Shown: positions 34,318 to 43,082 of the stretch, in pieces
Layout: each line of letters opens with the position of its first letter
Position numbering within the stretch: position 1 is the first letter of the stretch
Origin: Inquilinus sp. Marseille-Q2685
Lineage (GTDB): Bacteria > Pseudomonadota > Alphaproteobacteria > DSM-16000 > Inquilinaceae
NCBI RefSeq assembly: GCF_916619195.1
Contig: NZ_CAKAKL010000002.1
Coordinates: forward strand, 1,676,001 to 1,740,000
DNA: 64,000 nt
Direction of reading: 5' to 3'
The notes under the pieces: model-generated
What the model saw: only the letters and a program-made list of their open reading frames with translations
Database searches by the model: none
What the model was told of the DNA's origin: nothing
Translations under genes and position numbers: made by a program

Positions 34318-36246
34318 ATGACCGAACGCCACCGCGCGGCCCCCAGCCGGACGAAGTCCGGCGAAGCAAAGCTCAAGACCCGGACGAAGTCTGGTGACGC
34401 CAGTCCCAAGGCCCGGACGAAGTCCGGCGAAGCCGAGCCCGAGACCCGGGCGAAGCCCGGCACCGCGGCGCCGGAGGCCCCGCCGCCGGCGGATCCGGCC
34501 GAGCTGGCGCGCCGCATGGTCGAGATCGCCGAGCGCAGCGCCCGGCTGGTCACCGCCTTCCTGGAGAAGCAGGGCCGCGCCGAGACGCCGGAGCTGGACC
34601 CGCTCAACATCGGCTCGGCCTTCCTGGCCATGACCCAGCGGCTGATGGCCGACCCGACCCGGCTGATGCAGGCCCAGATGTCGCTGTGGCAGGACTATGC
34701 CACGCTGTGGAGCCGCACCGCCCAGCGCCTGCTGGGCCAGGAGGCGGAGCCGGTGGTGACGGCGGAGAAGAGCGACAAGCGCTTCAAGGACCCGGCCTGG
34801 AGCGAGGTCGCGGTGTTCGACTTCATCAAGCAGTCCTACCTGCTGACCGCCCGCTGGCTGCAGGGTTCGGTCCGCCAGGTCGAAGGGCTGGACGCCAAGA
34901 CCGCGAAGAAGGTCGATTTCTACACCCGGCAGTTCATCGACGCGATGGCGCCGTCCAACTTCGTCGCCACCAATCCGGAGGTATTGCGCAGCACGCTGGA
35001 ATCGCGCGGCGAGAACCTGGTCCGCGGCCTCGAGAACATGCTGGCCGACCTGGAGCGCGGCCAGGGCCAGCTGGCCATCAGCATGACCGACCGCACCGCC
35101 TTCGAGATCGGCCGCAACATCGCCGTCACCCCCGGCAAGGTGGTGTTCGAGACCGATCTGATGCAGCTGATCCAGTACGACCCGGCCACCGAGACGGTGG
35201 CGCGGCGGCCCCTCCTCATCATCCCACCCTGGATCAACAAGTACTACATCCTCGACCTGAAGCCGCAGAACAGCCTGATCCGCTGGACGGTGGAGCAGGG
35301 CCACACCGTCTTCGTGATCTCCTGGGTCAACCCGGACGCGCGGCTCGCGGGCAAGAATTTCGCCGACTACATGCTGGAGGGCCCGCTGGCGGCGCTGGGC
35401 GCGATCGAGCAGGCGACCGGCGAGCGCGAGGTCAACGCCGTCGGCTACTGCCTGGGCGGCACGCTCTTGGCCAGCACCCTGGCCTGGATGACGGCCAAGG
35501 GCGAGGACGACCGGATCAGGAGCGCGACCTATCTGACCACGCTGACCGACTTCACCGATCCGGGCGAGCTCGGCATCTTCGTCGACGAGGAGCAGCTGCG
35601 GACGATCGAGGCGAAGATGTCCGGCAAGGGCTATCTCGAAGGCTCGGCCATGGCGACGACCTTCAACCTCCTGCGTGCCAACGACCTCATCTGGTCCTTC
35701 GTCGTCAGCAACTATCTCCTGGGCAAGGACCCCTTCCCCTTCGACCTGCTGTACTGGAACAGCGACGCGACCCGGATGCCGGCCGCGATGCACAGCTTCT
35801 ACCTGCGCAACATGTATCAGGAGAACCGGCTGGTGCAGCCGGGCGGCATCACCCTGGCCGGGGTGCCGATCGACCTGACCACGATCAAGACGCCGAGCTT
35901 CATGCTGTCGACCCGCGACGACCATATCGCGCCCTGGGCGTCGACCTACGCCGCGACCCAGCTGTTCGGCGGCCCCGTGCGCTTCTGCCTCAGCGCCTCC
36001 GGCCACATCGCCGGTGTGGTCAACCCGCCGGCGGCGAAGAAGTACTGCCACTGGGTCAACACCCGGACGCCGGCGAGCCCCGAATCCTGGCTCAAGGGGG
36101 CGAAGCAGGTCGAAGGCTCCTGGTGGCCGGAATGGCAGAAATGGATCTCTCGCCACGCTGGCGGCCAGGTCCCGGCCCGGCATCCCGGTGACGGCAAGCT
36201 GACCCCGATCGAGGACGCGCCGGGACGGTATGTTCGTGCGACGTAA
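34318..36246 (+). CDS. phaC: class I poly(R)-hydroxyalkanoate synthase
   Basis: The 642-residue PHA synthase polymerises hydroxyacyl-CoA at the granule surface. The lipase-box-like nucleophile is Cys378 in GYCLGGT. The other catalytic residues are Asp534 in TRDDHIAPW and His563 in SGHIAGV. The N-terminal PhaC domain starts near residue 60. Before it lies an unusual tail of four 11-residue repeats (11-54). ATG 34318 is chosen over TTG 34312 because AGGGGA is 10 bases upstream. No phaR, phaP, phaA or phaB gene is adjacent. Confidence 0.95.
   Translation: MTERHRAAPSRTKSGEAKLKTRTKSGDASPKARTKSGEAEPETRAKPGTAAPEAPPPADPAELARRMVEIAERSARLVTAFLEKQGRAETPELDPLNIGSAFLAMTQRLMADPTRLMQAQMSLWQDYATLWSRTAQRLLGQEAEPVVTAEKSDKRFKDPAWSEVAVFDFIKQSYLLTARWLQGSVRQVEGLDAKTAKKVDFYTRQFIDAMAPSNFVATNPEVLRSTLESRGENLVRGLENMLADLERGQGQLAISMTDRTAFEIGRNIAVTPGKVVFETDLMQLIQYDPATETVARRPLLIIPPWINKYYILDLKPQNSLIRWTVEQGHTVFVISWVNPDARLAGKNFADYMLEGPLAALGAIEQATGEREVNAVGYCLGGTLLASTLAWMTAKGEDDRIRSATYLTTLTDFTDPGELGIFVDEEQLRTIEAKMSGKGYLEGSAMATTFNLLRANDLIWSFVVSNYLLGKDPFPFDLLYWNSDATRMPAAMHSFYLRNMYQENRLVQPGGITLAGVPIDLTTIKTPSFMLSTRDDHIAPWASTYAATQLFGGPVRFCLSASGHIAGVVNPPAAKKYCHWVNTRTPASPESWLKGAKQVEGSWWPEWQKWISRHAGGQVPARHPGDGKLTPIEDAPGRYVRAT
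34348..34479 (+). repeat. four 33-bp tandem repeats in the 5' end of phaC
   Basis: Four in-frame units encode RTKSGEAKLKT, RTKSGDASPKA, RTKSGEAEPET and RAKPGTAAPEA. The first three share CGGACGAAGTC and a following GGCGAAGC-like block. The encoded tail is charged and Lys/Glu-rich. Confidence 0.85.
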
Positions 36247-36252
36247 GGAGCC

Positions 36253-36528
36253 TCACGCCGCCAGGCTCGCCGCCGGCGCATGAACCCGCCGCAGCTCGGC
36301 CAGGCGGTCGCCCTCCAGCACCCGGTCGAGATGGATCTCCGGCCGCAGCGCGGCGGTCAGGACGACGCGGTAGAGATGGGTCCACAGCCCGGCGCCGCGA
36401 TGCACCACGGCGTAGAGGATCTCCCGCCGGTGCGGGTCGCGCGGGCCGGGACAGGGCCGCTCGTCGAGCCGCTCGATGGTGTCGCCGGGGCCAGCGAGCG
36501 GAATCGCGGCGGAAGCGGATGCGGACAT
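36253..36528 (-). CDS. small hypothetical protein behind a structured leader
   Basis: The 91-residue protein has no recognised domain, no signal peptide and no membrane helix. It has a central basic part ([27 protein letters not shown]). The start at 36528 is supported by AAGGAGGG upstream. That ribosome-binding site is part of a terminator-like hairpin, so expression may be switched at the RNA level. It converges on phaC, ending 6 bases after the phaC stop. The open frame reaches back to 36816, but the upstream part does not look coding. Confidence 0.6.
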   Translation of the reverse strand: MSASASAAIPLAGPGDTIERLDERPCPGPRDPHRREILYAVVHRGAGLWTHLYRVVLTAALRPEIHLDRVLEGDRLAELRRVHAPAASLAA

Positions 36529-36529
36529 G

Positions 36530-36559
36530 AAAAACCCTCCTTCGCGGTTGCGAGGAGGG
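36530..36559 (-). promoter_or_regulatory. hairpin that buries the ribosome-binding site, with T-run
   Basis: On the minus strand CCCTCCTCGC-AACC-GCGAAGGAGGG forms a 10-bp stem with one bulged A, followed by TTTTT and, one base later, the ATG. The right arm contains the AGGAGGG Shine-Dalgarno sequence. The same hairpin therefore has the form of an intrinsic terminator and of a translation block. Upstream on this strand (to about 36715) other stems are visible, such as CCTCTCGCAAGAGG. This is the layout of an attenuator or riboswitch expression platform, but I could not match it to a known class. Confidence 0.55.
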
Positions 36560-36787
36560 CTGACGCGCGGCGTTCGACCCGTTTGGTTGCCGGTCCGGCC
36601 GCATCGCCCCTCTTGCGAGAGGCCACCACCTTGCCCGGGAAGGCAGGTTGGCGTGGGCGTCAGCCCAACTCTGGATGCGAGGCCGGATTTAGCGCGCCGC
36701 GCGGTCCGGCGCAAGAGGGATGGCGCCCCCTTGCCTGCAGCCCCCGGATCGTCGGACCCTGATCCCGTCCTCCAGCGGGAGCCTGCG

Positions 36788-37768
36788 ATGCCCGATCCCT
36801 CCCCTGCCCGGCCCATCCCTGCCCGGCCCGTGCCCGATCTGTTCGCGGCGCGGCCCCAGGCCTATGACCGCTTCACCCGGGCCGAATGGGCGGCGCTCCG
36901 GGCCTCGACGCCGATGGCGCTGTCCGAGGCCGAACTGGCCGAACTGCGCGGGCTGAACGAGCCGGTGTCGCAGGCCGATGTCGCCGACATCCTGCTGCCC
37001 CTGTCGCGCCTGCTGAACCTGCACGTCGCCGCCGCCCGCAGGCTCGACGGGGTGCAGGACGCCTTCCTCGGCCGGCCCGGCCCGCCACCGCCCTACATCA
37101 TCGGAATTGCCGGCAGCGTCGCCGTGGGTAAGAGCACCTTCGCGCGGCTGCTGCGCCTCTTGCTGTCGCGCTGGCCCGACCACCCGCGGGTCGAGCTCGT
37201 GACCACCGACGGCTTCCTCTGGCCGAAATCGGTGCTGGAGGAGCGCGGGCTGATGCGCCGCAAGGGCTTCCCCGAGAGCTACGACCTGCGCCGGATGATC
37301 GGCTTCCTGGCCGCGGTGAAGTCCGGCCGGCCGGAGGTCGAGGCGCCGGTCTATTCCCACCTCGCCTACGACATCCTGCCCGGCGAGAAGCAGGTGGTCC
37401 GCCGGCCGGACATCCTGATCTTCGAGGGGCTGAACGTGCTGCAGGCCCCGGCCGGGGCCTCGGTCGTCACCTCCGATTTCTTCGACTTCTCGGTCTATGT
37501 CGATGCCGCGGAGGAGGACATCGCCCGCTGGTTCGTCGAGCGCCGCCTGCTGCTGCAGCGCACCGCGTTCCGCGACCCGTCCTCCTATTTCCATCACCAG
37601 CGCGACCTGCCGGAGGCCGAGGCCCGCCGCGCCGCCCGCGAGATCTGGGACCAGATCAATGGGGTGAACCTGCGCGAGAACATCCTGCCGACCCGGCAAC
37701 GCGCCCGGCTGGTGCTGCACAAGGCCGCCGACCATTCGGTCGACGCCGTCGCCCTGCGCCGGATGTGA
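36788..37768 (+). CDS. coaA: type I pantothenate kinase
   Basis: The 326-residue first enzyme of coenzyme A synthesis phosphorylates pantothenate. The P-loop is GSVAVGKST at about 112-120, and the family block TTDGFLWP follows, with RKGFPESYD and FEGLNVLQ. The C-terminal [10 protein letters not shown] is also diagnostic. The start is ATG 36788 with GGGAG upstream; the longer open frame is not needed. Type I enzymes are usually feedback-inhibited by CoA. Confidence 0.95.
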   Translation: MPDPSPARPIPARPVPDLFAARPQAYDRFTRAEWAALRASTPMALSEAELAELRGLNEPVSQADVADILLPLSRLLNLHVAAARRLDGVQDAFLGRPGPPPPYIIGIAGSVAVGKSTFARLLRLLLSRWPDHPRVELVTTDGFLWPKSVLEERGLMRRKGFPESYDLRRMIGFLAAVKSGRPEVEAPVYSHLAYDILPGEKQVVRRPDILIFEGLNVLQAPAGASVVTSDFFDFSVYVDAAEEDIARWFVERRLLLQRTAFRDPSSYFHHQRDLPEAEARRAAREIWDQINGVNLRENILPTRQRARLVLHKAADHSVDAVALRRM

Positions 37769-37770
37769 CC

Positions 37771-38529
37771 ATGGACCTGCCGCTCGGACCGCTGATCGGA
37801 TCGGGCAAGGAGGCCGAGGTCTTCGACGCCGGCGACCTGGTGGTCAAGTTGTATCGGACGACGGCGGCCGCGCCGAAGCGGGCGGCGTTCCGCGAGGCGT
37901 CGATCCTGGCGCTGGTCGAGACGCTCGGGCTGCCCGCGCCGTCGGTCCGGGGCGTGGGGCAGATCGAGGGCCGGTGGGGCATCGCGATGACCCGCGCCGA
38001 CGGCCCGTCCCTTGCCGACACGATGCACCGCCGGCCCGACCAGGTGCCGGCCTGCCTGGAGCGGATGGCCCGGCTGCAGATCGCGATCCACGGCCGGCCG
38101 GGAACGCATCTCGGCAGCCTGAAGGCGCGGCTGGCGGCGAATATCGGCCGTGCCGGGATGCCGGACGAGGTGCTGCGGCGCCGGCTGCTGGACGGCTTGG
38201 CCGCGCTGCCGGAGGGCGACCGCCTGTGCCACGGCGACTTCCACCCCTGGAACATCCTGGGGCCGCCGGGGCGGGAGATGGTGGTCGACTGGCTGGACGC
38301 CTGCGCCGGCGATCCCGCCGCCGATGTCTGCCGCTCCTACGTGCTGATCCGGCCCGTGGCGCCGGACCTGGCCGCCGCCTATATCGATGCCTACGCCGCG
38401 GCTGCGGGCGAAAGCCGGGACCGGATCTTCGCCTGGCTGCCCTTCGTCGCCGCCGCCCGCCTGGCCGAGGACGTGCAGGAGGAGGTTGACGGGCTGATGA
38501 CGATGGCCGCATCCGGATCGCCGCCCTGA
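37771..38529 (+). CDS. phosphotransferase (APH-like kinase fold)
   Basis: The 252-residue protein has the aminoglycoside-phosphotransferase/choline-kinase fold. A nucleotide-binding lysine lies in DLVVKLYR, the catalytic loop is [10 protein letters not shown] and the metal-binding aspartate is in VVDWLDA. It starts 2 bases after coaA (GTG 37765 overlapping the coaA stop is an alternative). Such enzymes phosphorylate many small molecules, and the substrate is not predictable. A link to the preceding CoA pathway gene is only positional. Confidence 0.82.
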   Translation: MDLPLGPLIGSGKEAEVFDAGDLVVKLYRTTAAAPKRAAFREASILALVETLGLPAPSVRGVGQIEGRWGIAMTRADGPSLADTMHRRPDQVPACLERMARLQIAIHGRPGTHLGSLKARLAANIGRAGMPDEVLRRRLLDGLAALPEGDRLCHGDFHPWNILGPPGREMVVDWLDACAGDPAADVCRSYVLIRPVAPDLAAAYIDAYAAAAGESRDRIFAWLPFVAAARLAEDVQEEVDGLMTMAASGSPP

Positions 38530-38743
38530 CCCCCCGGATCCGGCTGTGCCGGCCCAGCATGTCCGAGCCGATTCCGCGTCGACCTTGCCATTGCGCCTGT
38601 ATTCCCCCATGTTTAGGGGGTCATTCTGGTTTGGACGGCCGGCCTGCCATGCCCTCGCGGCCGCGGATCCCTCGCCTTTCCCCTTTCCGTTTGATGCGTC
38701 GCGCAGTTCCGCGCGGCGCCACCCCTCAACTGGAGGAAAAGCG

Positions 38744-38953
38744 ATGCCGATCGGCACCGTGAAGTGGTTCAACAGCACCAAGGGCTTCGGCTTCATTCAG
38801 CCGGAGAACGGCGGCCCGGACGTCTTCGTCCACATCTCCGCCGTCGAACGCGCCGGGCTGCGCGGCCTGAACGAAGGCCAGCAGATCTCCTACGAGGAGC
38901 AGCGCGACCCGAAGCGCGGCAAGACCTCGGCGGAGAACCTGAAGGCCGTCTGA
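38744..38953 (+). CDS. cold-shock domain protein
   Basis: The 69-residue CspA-type nucleic-acid-binding protein has RNP1-like KGFGFI and RNP2-like VFVHIS on a five-stranded OB fold. The start is ATG 38744 with TGGAGGAAAA upstream. The 214-base gap before it has no gene and may include a long 5' leader, as is usual for cold-shock genes. An intrinsic terminator follows the stop. Confidence 0.94.
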   Translation: MPIGTVKWFNSTKGFGFIQPENGGPDVFVHISAVERAGLRGLNEGQQISYEEQRDPKRGKTSAENLKAV

Positions 38954-38976
38954 GCCTTCGGTCGTGGAGCGGATCA

Positions 38977-39006
38977 GGAGCGCCCGCGCCGTCGGGCGCT
39001 CCTTTT
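38977..39006 (+). terminator. intrinsic terminator of the cold-shock gene
   Basis: A perfect 10-bp stem, GGAGCGCCCG/CGGGCGCTCC, with a 6-base loop is followed directly by TTTT. Confidence 0.92.
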
Positions 39007-39054
39007 CTTGTGACAAGCAGCGATGCGGACGCATCGCGTCAGAAGGAGGCCGCC

Positions 39055-39219
39055 ATGCCGTTCAAGCCGAACTACAATCAGCAGCGCAGCGAGCGAAACC
39101 GCGCCAAGGAACAGAAGAAGCAGGAGAAACTGCAGAAGCGCGAGGAAGAGACCGCGCGCCGCAAGGCCGCCCAGGAGAGCGACGCGCCACCCCGGGACGA
39201 CGAGACCGAGCCGTCCTGA
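39055..39219 (+). CDS. small basic hypothetical protein
   Basis: The 54-residue protein is highly charged (MPFKPNYNQQRSERNRAKEQ, then Lys/Glu/Arg-rich helix). AAGGAGG stands 6 bases upstream of the ATG. It is probably one long helix and may bind nucleic acid. Small proteins of this type follow cold-shock genes in related bacteria, but the function is unknown. The next small gene begins 25 bases later. Confidence 0.7.
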   Translation: MPFKPNYNQQRSERNRAKEQKKQEKLQKREEETARRKAAQESDAPPRDDETEPS

Positions 39220-39244
39220 CCCGACCCGTCACCGGAGTGCCGAC

Positions 39245-39475
39245 ATGGCCCGGACCAAGAAGCAACCCAACGACAGCGGCTTCGTGCTGTTCAACATCGT
39301 CTACCAGGACGGAACGCTGAGCTCGAACCGCAAGGTTCCCCGCTCCGAGGCCGACGGGCTGGACGGCGACGCCCCGGCACGCGCCTTCATCGAGGCCCAG
39401 GACCGCAAGATCGCCGAGATGTCCGGCAATCCCCGCGGCCCGATCAAGACCATGACCCGGCTGCGCGGCCAATAG
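39245..39475 (+). CDS. small hypothetical protein
   Basis: The 76-residue protein with no named domain has a beta-rich start (GFVLFNIVYQDGT), a conserved-looking RKVPRSEADGL and a basic end. It is preceded by GGAG and placed in line with the 54-residue gene. Its coding character is supported by GC-rich third codon positions and clean spacing. Its function is unknown. Confidence 0.65.
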   Translation: MARTKKQPNDSGFVLFNIVYQDGTLSSNRKVPRSEADGLDGDAPARAFIEAQDRKIAEMSGNPRGPIKTMTRLRGQ

Positions 39476-39514
39476 CCGGTCGGCGCGGCGGCCCGGGGCC
39501 GCCGCCTCTCTCCC

Positions 39515-40288
39515 CTACCCCATCCACGCCGCGCTGAACTTCGCGTGGCTGCCGTCGTGCAGGCGCAGATGCAGCCACTGGTCGACGAAGGCCTTGAACA
39601 CCACGTCGCCGCGCGGCAGCAGATAGGCCTTCTCGGCGAAGGTGAAGGGCTGGTCGGGATGCACGGCGCACAGGCCGGGGCGCAGCTTCTGCTGCAGCCG
39701 GGACTCGCTGGCGTCGGTGATCATCACATCGGCCCGGCCGGCCAGGATCTCGTCGAAGATCTTGGTGTTGTCCGGGAAGATGGTGATCGTCGCCGCCTTG
39801 ATCTTCTCGCGCACGAAGGCCTCGTTGGTACCTCCCGGCGGCTCGATCACGGTGACGCCGGGCTGATCGATCTGCTCCACCGTCTGGAACTTCTCGACAT
39901 TCTCGCATCTGGTGATCGGCGTCTTGCCGTCGACATCGATCGGGATGCTGAAGAAGGCCTGCTTCTGGCGCTGCAAGGTCACGCTGATGCCGCCCATCGC
40001 CATGTCGCAGGCGCCGCCGGTGAAGTCCGCCATCAGCGTCTTCCAGCTGGTCTTGACGAACTCCGCCTTCACCCCGAGCGCCGCGGCCAGGTCACGGGCC
40101 ATGTCGATGTCGATGCCCTCGTACTCGCCCTTGGCCGGGTCGAGATAGGTGAAGGGCTTGTAGTCGCCGGTTGTGCAGACCTTCAGCACCCCGGCCTTGG
40201 CCACGGCGTCGAGCGTGTCGACGCGGTCCGCCGCGGTCGCGGCGGCGGCAGGCAGGACGAGCAGCAGAGCGGCGGCGAGCAGGCGCAT
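39515..40288 (-). CDS. pheC: periplasmic cyclohexadienyl dehydratase-like protein
   Basis: The 257-residue protein has a signal peptide and the solute-binding-protein fold. It closely follows the PheC pattern: TGDYKPFTYLDP, TSWKTLMADFTGGACDMAMGGIS, the FFSIPxxxDGKTPITRC block, EQIDQPGVTVI with PGGTNE, and LCAVHPDQPFTFAEKAYLLPR. PheC enzymes convert prephenate or arogenate to phenylpyruvate or phenylalanine in the periplasm. An amino-acid-binding role is the alternative, but no permease genes are nearby. Confidence 0.85.
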   Translation of the reverse strand: MRLLAAALLLVLPAAAATAADRVDTLDAVAKAGVLKVCTTGDYKPFTYLDPAKGEYEGIDIDMARDLAAALGVKAEFVKTSWKTLMADFTGGACDMAMGGISVTLQRQKQAFFSIPIDVDGKTPITRCENVEKFQTVEQIDQPGVTVIEPPGGTNEAFVREKIKAATITIFPDNTKIFDEILAGRADVMITDASESRLQQKLRPGLCAVHPDQPFTFAEKAYLLPRGDVVFKAFVDQWLHLRLHDGSHAKFSAAWMG

Positions 40289-40386
40289 GGTTCCTCCCGG
40301 TTTGAGTCGGCGAGGATCTTAGTCGGACAATTGGGACGCTACCAACAGGGTCGTCGCCGCGGCCGGCCGCCGCTACCATCCTCGCC

Positions 40387-41115
40387 ATGAAGCTGATCGC
40401 CTACACCATCGGCGGGCCGCATCCCGAGATCCGGCCGGCCCCGGCCACGCGCGACTGGATGTCGGCGACGCCGGAGGGCTTCGCCTATCGCTGCCTGCCG
40501 CTCAACATCGCCAACGCCCATGGCTGGGAGATCCTGTGCCCGAGCCCGATCCGGGTCTGGTGGGACGGCGGCACGGCGCCGGAATCGGTGCGGGTCGAGG
40601 CCGAAGGTGATGGCCCGGCCCCGGCGGTCGGGCATTTCGGCAGCGGCATCCTGACCTTCCACGTGCCCCTGCTGCTGCGCACCGAGCCGGGCTTCAACCT
40701 CTGGGTCTCCGGCCCAACCAACGCGCCGAAGGACGGCATCGCCCCCCTGACCGGCGTGGTCGAGACCGACTGGTCGCCCTACGGCTTCACGATGAACTGG
40801 CGCTTCACCCGGCCGAACCACCTGGTCGAGTTCGCGGCCGGCGAGCCCTTCTGCCTGTTCTTCCCGCTGGCACGGGACGCGGTCGAGGCGGTGGAGCCGG
40901 AGTTCCGCCCGCTGGCCGACGACCCGCTGCTCGAAGCCCGCTACTGGGCCTTCCACCGGGGCCGTGCCGATTTCCTGGCCGACCTCGCCGTGCCCGGCAC
41001 CGAGGCCAATGAGGCGAAGTGGCAGAAGGGCTACTACCGTGGCCTGGACACTAACGGGACGCCCGCCCCGCAGCACCAGACCAAGCTGAGATTGAAGCCG
41101 TTCCGGGAGGAATGA
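40387..41115 (+). CDS. DUF6065 family protein
   Basis: The 242-residue cytoplasmic protein has an evenly spread Trp/Pro-rich sequence: CLPLNIANAHGWEILCP, WVSGPTNAPKDGIAPLTGVVETDW, PYGFTMNWRFTRP and FPLARD. These blocks match the DUF6065 family as I know it. There is no signal peptide. The function is unknown. Tight Trp-containing strands suggest a beta-sandwich or double-psi-type fold. It diverges from pheC across a 98-base gap. Confidence 0.78.
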   Translation: MKLIAYTIGGPHPEIRPAPATRDWMSATPEGFAYRCLPLNIANAHGWEILCPSPIRVWWDGGTAPESVRVEAEGDGPAPAVGHFGSGILTFHVPLLLRTEPGFNLWVSGPTNAPKDGIAPLTGVVETDWSPYGFTMNWRFTRPNHLVEFAAGEPFCLFFPLARDAVEAVEPEFRPLADDPLLEARYWAFHRGRADFLADLAVPGTEANEAKWQKGYYRGLDTNGTPAPQHQTKLRLKPFREE

Positions 41116-41141
41116 GCTTCCCGTCCGTCATTGCAAGCTTC

Positions 41142-41221
41142 TTAGGTTGGGTTCGCGCCCGCGAACCCAACTATGGCTCGGGCTGCGGGATGTTGGGTTC
41201 GCCGCAGCGAACCCAACCTAC
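41142..41221. repeat. palindromic repeat pair
   Basis: TTAGGTTGGGTTCGC...GCGAACCCAAC is followed by GTTGGGTTCGC...GCGAACCCAACCTA, so two hairpins also form one larger inverted repeat. The right end supplies the stop codon of the TTC38-like gene. It looks like a dispersed REP-type element. Confidence 0.75.
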
Positions 41222-42588
41222 GCGCCGGCTCTCTGCTCCGCCGCCGCAGCCCCCGCCTCGTCCCCCGCCAGCCGCAGGGCACGGGCAGACAGGCGCCAGT
41301 TGAAGGGGCTGCCGGGCTTGGCCTCGGTGCGCTCCGCCGCCAGGGATCGGGCGAGATCCGCCTGCCCGCCGCGCAGCGCGGCCTCGACCAGGGTCAGGCT
41401 CAGCACGTCGCGCTGGGCGTGGCTGCCGCCGAAGCGGTGCGCCACCGCCCGCACCGGCGCCAGCAGCTCGACCACCATGCCGTAGTCGCCGGCGCCGAAG
41501 GCGCGCAGCGCCCGGCACACCGGCAGGCCGACCTCCGCCGTCATCGCCGCGTTGGTGCCGCCGGCCGCCACGCTGCGGGCCTGCGCCGCCAGCAGCCGGT
41601 CGGCATCGGCGTCGCGACCGGTGGCGACGAAGGCCATCATCGCGTGCATGTCGTTGAAGGCGTAGTAGCCGTCCTCGGCCATCGGCGCCCAGGTGTCGGC
41701 CAACTCGGCCCAGCGGCCGCCGCCATCGACCCCACGGAGATGGAGGCGCCACAGCAGTGCCGTCGCATCCAGCGTCTCCAGCGCCAGCGGCGAGGGCTGC
41801 GGCCGGATCGCCTCGTCATAGAGCCGCAGCACCGTGCCGGTCTCGCCGAGGTCGAGATGGTAGAGGGCGAGATGCCACCAGTTGTGGAAGGCGAACATGT
41901 TGTCCGGCGCCCAGTCGCCGGTGCGGCCGGTCAGCCAGTCGACGCCCTCCGGCAGCCGTCCCTGCATCTCCATGACATGGGCGACGGCGTGGATCGCCCA
42001 GGGGTCGCGCGGCTGCAGCGCCACGGCGCGGCGGCCGGTCGCCTCGGCGGCGCGGTAGTCGCCGGTCTCCTCCAGGCCGAAGGCGTGCATGCCGAGGACG
42101 TAGCCGTAGCCCGGCACCGCCTCGTCCCAGCCCGGCAGCGCCCGGGCGATGCGGTCGCGCAGTAGCCGCGTGTGGCCGAGATAGAAATCGCCGAGATGGG
42201 CCGCCTGCAGCGCCAGCCCGTCGCGCGGCCAGGCCTCGGCCACCCGGCCCCAGGCGTCGACCGCCCCCGAGAAATCGCCCTCCAGCCAGGCCCGCAGCGC
42301 CGCGATGTGGCCGCGCTCGCGCTCATTGGCGCCGGCCGCCAGCGCCTCCGCCGCCTCGACGCTCTCCCGCAGCGGCGCCTCGGCCGCCTTCTCGGTCGCC
42401 AGCGCCATCAGCGTGCCGCGCAGGCAGTGGCCCATGACGAAGCCCGGATCCTCAGCCAGGGCCGCCTCGATCTCGGCCAGCGGGTCGCGGAAATAGCTGT
42501 GCAGCCGGTCGAGGGCGGCCTCGTACCGGTCCAGCGCCGCGCGGCTGGCGGTCGAGACCGGAACGCCGCGGCTGTCGTGAAGGCCCAT
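41218..42588 (-). CDS. TTC38-like tetratricopeptide-repeat protein
   Basis: The 456-residue protein is made of helical TPR-like pairs throughout and resembles the tetratricopeptide repeat 38 family: an N-terminal A..ALDRLHSYFRDPLAEIEAALAEDP block, the centre HAFGLEETGDYRAAE, and HNWWHLALYHLDLGE. There is no signal peptide. Its role is unknown and presumably protein-protein interaction. Its stop lies inside a palindromic repeat, so the C terminus may have been set by insertion of that element. Confidence 0.85.
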   Translation of the reverse strand: MGLHDSRGVPVSTASRAALDRYEAALDRLHSYFRDPLAEIEAALAEDPGFVMGHCLRGTLMALATEKAAEAPLRESVEAAEALAAGANERERGHIAALRAWLEGDFSGAVDAWGRVAEAWPRDGLALQAAHLGDFYLGHTRLLRDRIARALPGWDEAVPGYGYVLGMHAFGLEETGDYRAAEATGRRAVALQPRDPWAIHAVAHVMEMQGRLPEGVDWLTGRTGDWAPDNMFAFHNWWHLALYHLDLGETGTVLRLYDEAIRPQPSPLALETLDATALLWRLHLRGVDGGGRWAELADTWAPMAEDGYYAFNDMHAMMAFVATGRDADADRLLAAQARSVAAGGTNAAMTAEVGLPVCRALRAFGAGDYGMVVELLAPVRAVAHRFGGSHAQRDVLSLTLVEAALRGGQADLARSLAAERTEAKPGSPFNWRLSARALRLAGDEAGAAAAEQRAGA

Positions 42589-42621
42589 GACCCGATCCTC
42601 CTGTGACCCACCCAGGATAAC

Positions 42622-42822
42622 CTAACCCGCCCGTCCCGCGCTGCTTGTGTCCTGCGTCACCCCCGAAATGCCGAAGCCCCCGTCCGGTCGGCGGGGGCTT
42701 CGGTGCTTGTCCTTGCGGCTGTAGACTTTGCCGGACGGGACGATCTTGTGGCCGAGCCGGCGGGCGATCAGCGCGTGCGGATCGCGCCGCTTCGGCCCGG
42801 CCTTCGGCAGGGGCTTCTTCAT
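42622..42822 (-). CDS. small basic hypothetical protein
   Basis: The 66-residue Lys/Arg-rich protein contains RDPHALIARRLGHKIVPSGKVYSRKDKHR, and its ATG is preceded by AAAGGAGAGG. The strongly basic sequence suggests RNA or DNA binding. The family is not recognised by name. It lies 33 bases upstream of the TTC38-like gene in the same direction. The 260 bases to its right hold no gene and would carry divergent promoters. Confidence 0.65.
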   Translation of the reverse strand: MKKPLPKAGPKRRDPHALIARRLGHKIVPSGKVYSRKDKHRSPRRPDGGFGISGVTQDTSSAGRAG

Positions 42823-43082
42823 TGGCCTCTCCTTTCGGGCTGGGCCGCCGTGATATGGCCCCTTGCCTGTCGGGCGCAAGGCCGCATGCGCGGCCTCACC
42901 GATTTTGAGAGAAATATCCGGAAACACGAAACATCTGGCGCCGGAAAGACGTTCATGCCACGAGTAGGCTCCAACGAACGCCGCCGCGGACCGCTCGAGA
43001 ACCGGGCCCCAGCAAACCGAGGCATCCCATTTTCCGCACAACCCATTCTTCGGAACCGGCCCAGCCGGGCTGGACGGCGCGC

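Noticed and set aside
36529-36716. known riboswitch classes (cobalamin, SAM-II, ZTP, TPP)
   Set aside because: I compared the leader by eye with the conserved cores I remember and found no convincing match, so it is reported only as an unassigned leader.
39515-40288. ordinary amino-acid ABC binding protein
   Set aside because: The fold is the same, but the ordered PheC-specific blocks and the lack of permease genes favour a PheC-type dehydratase.
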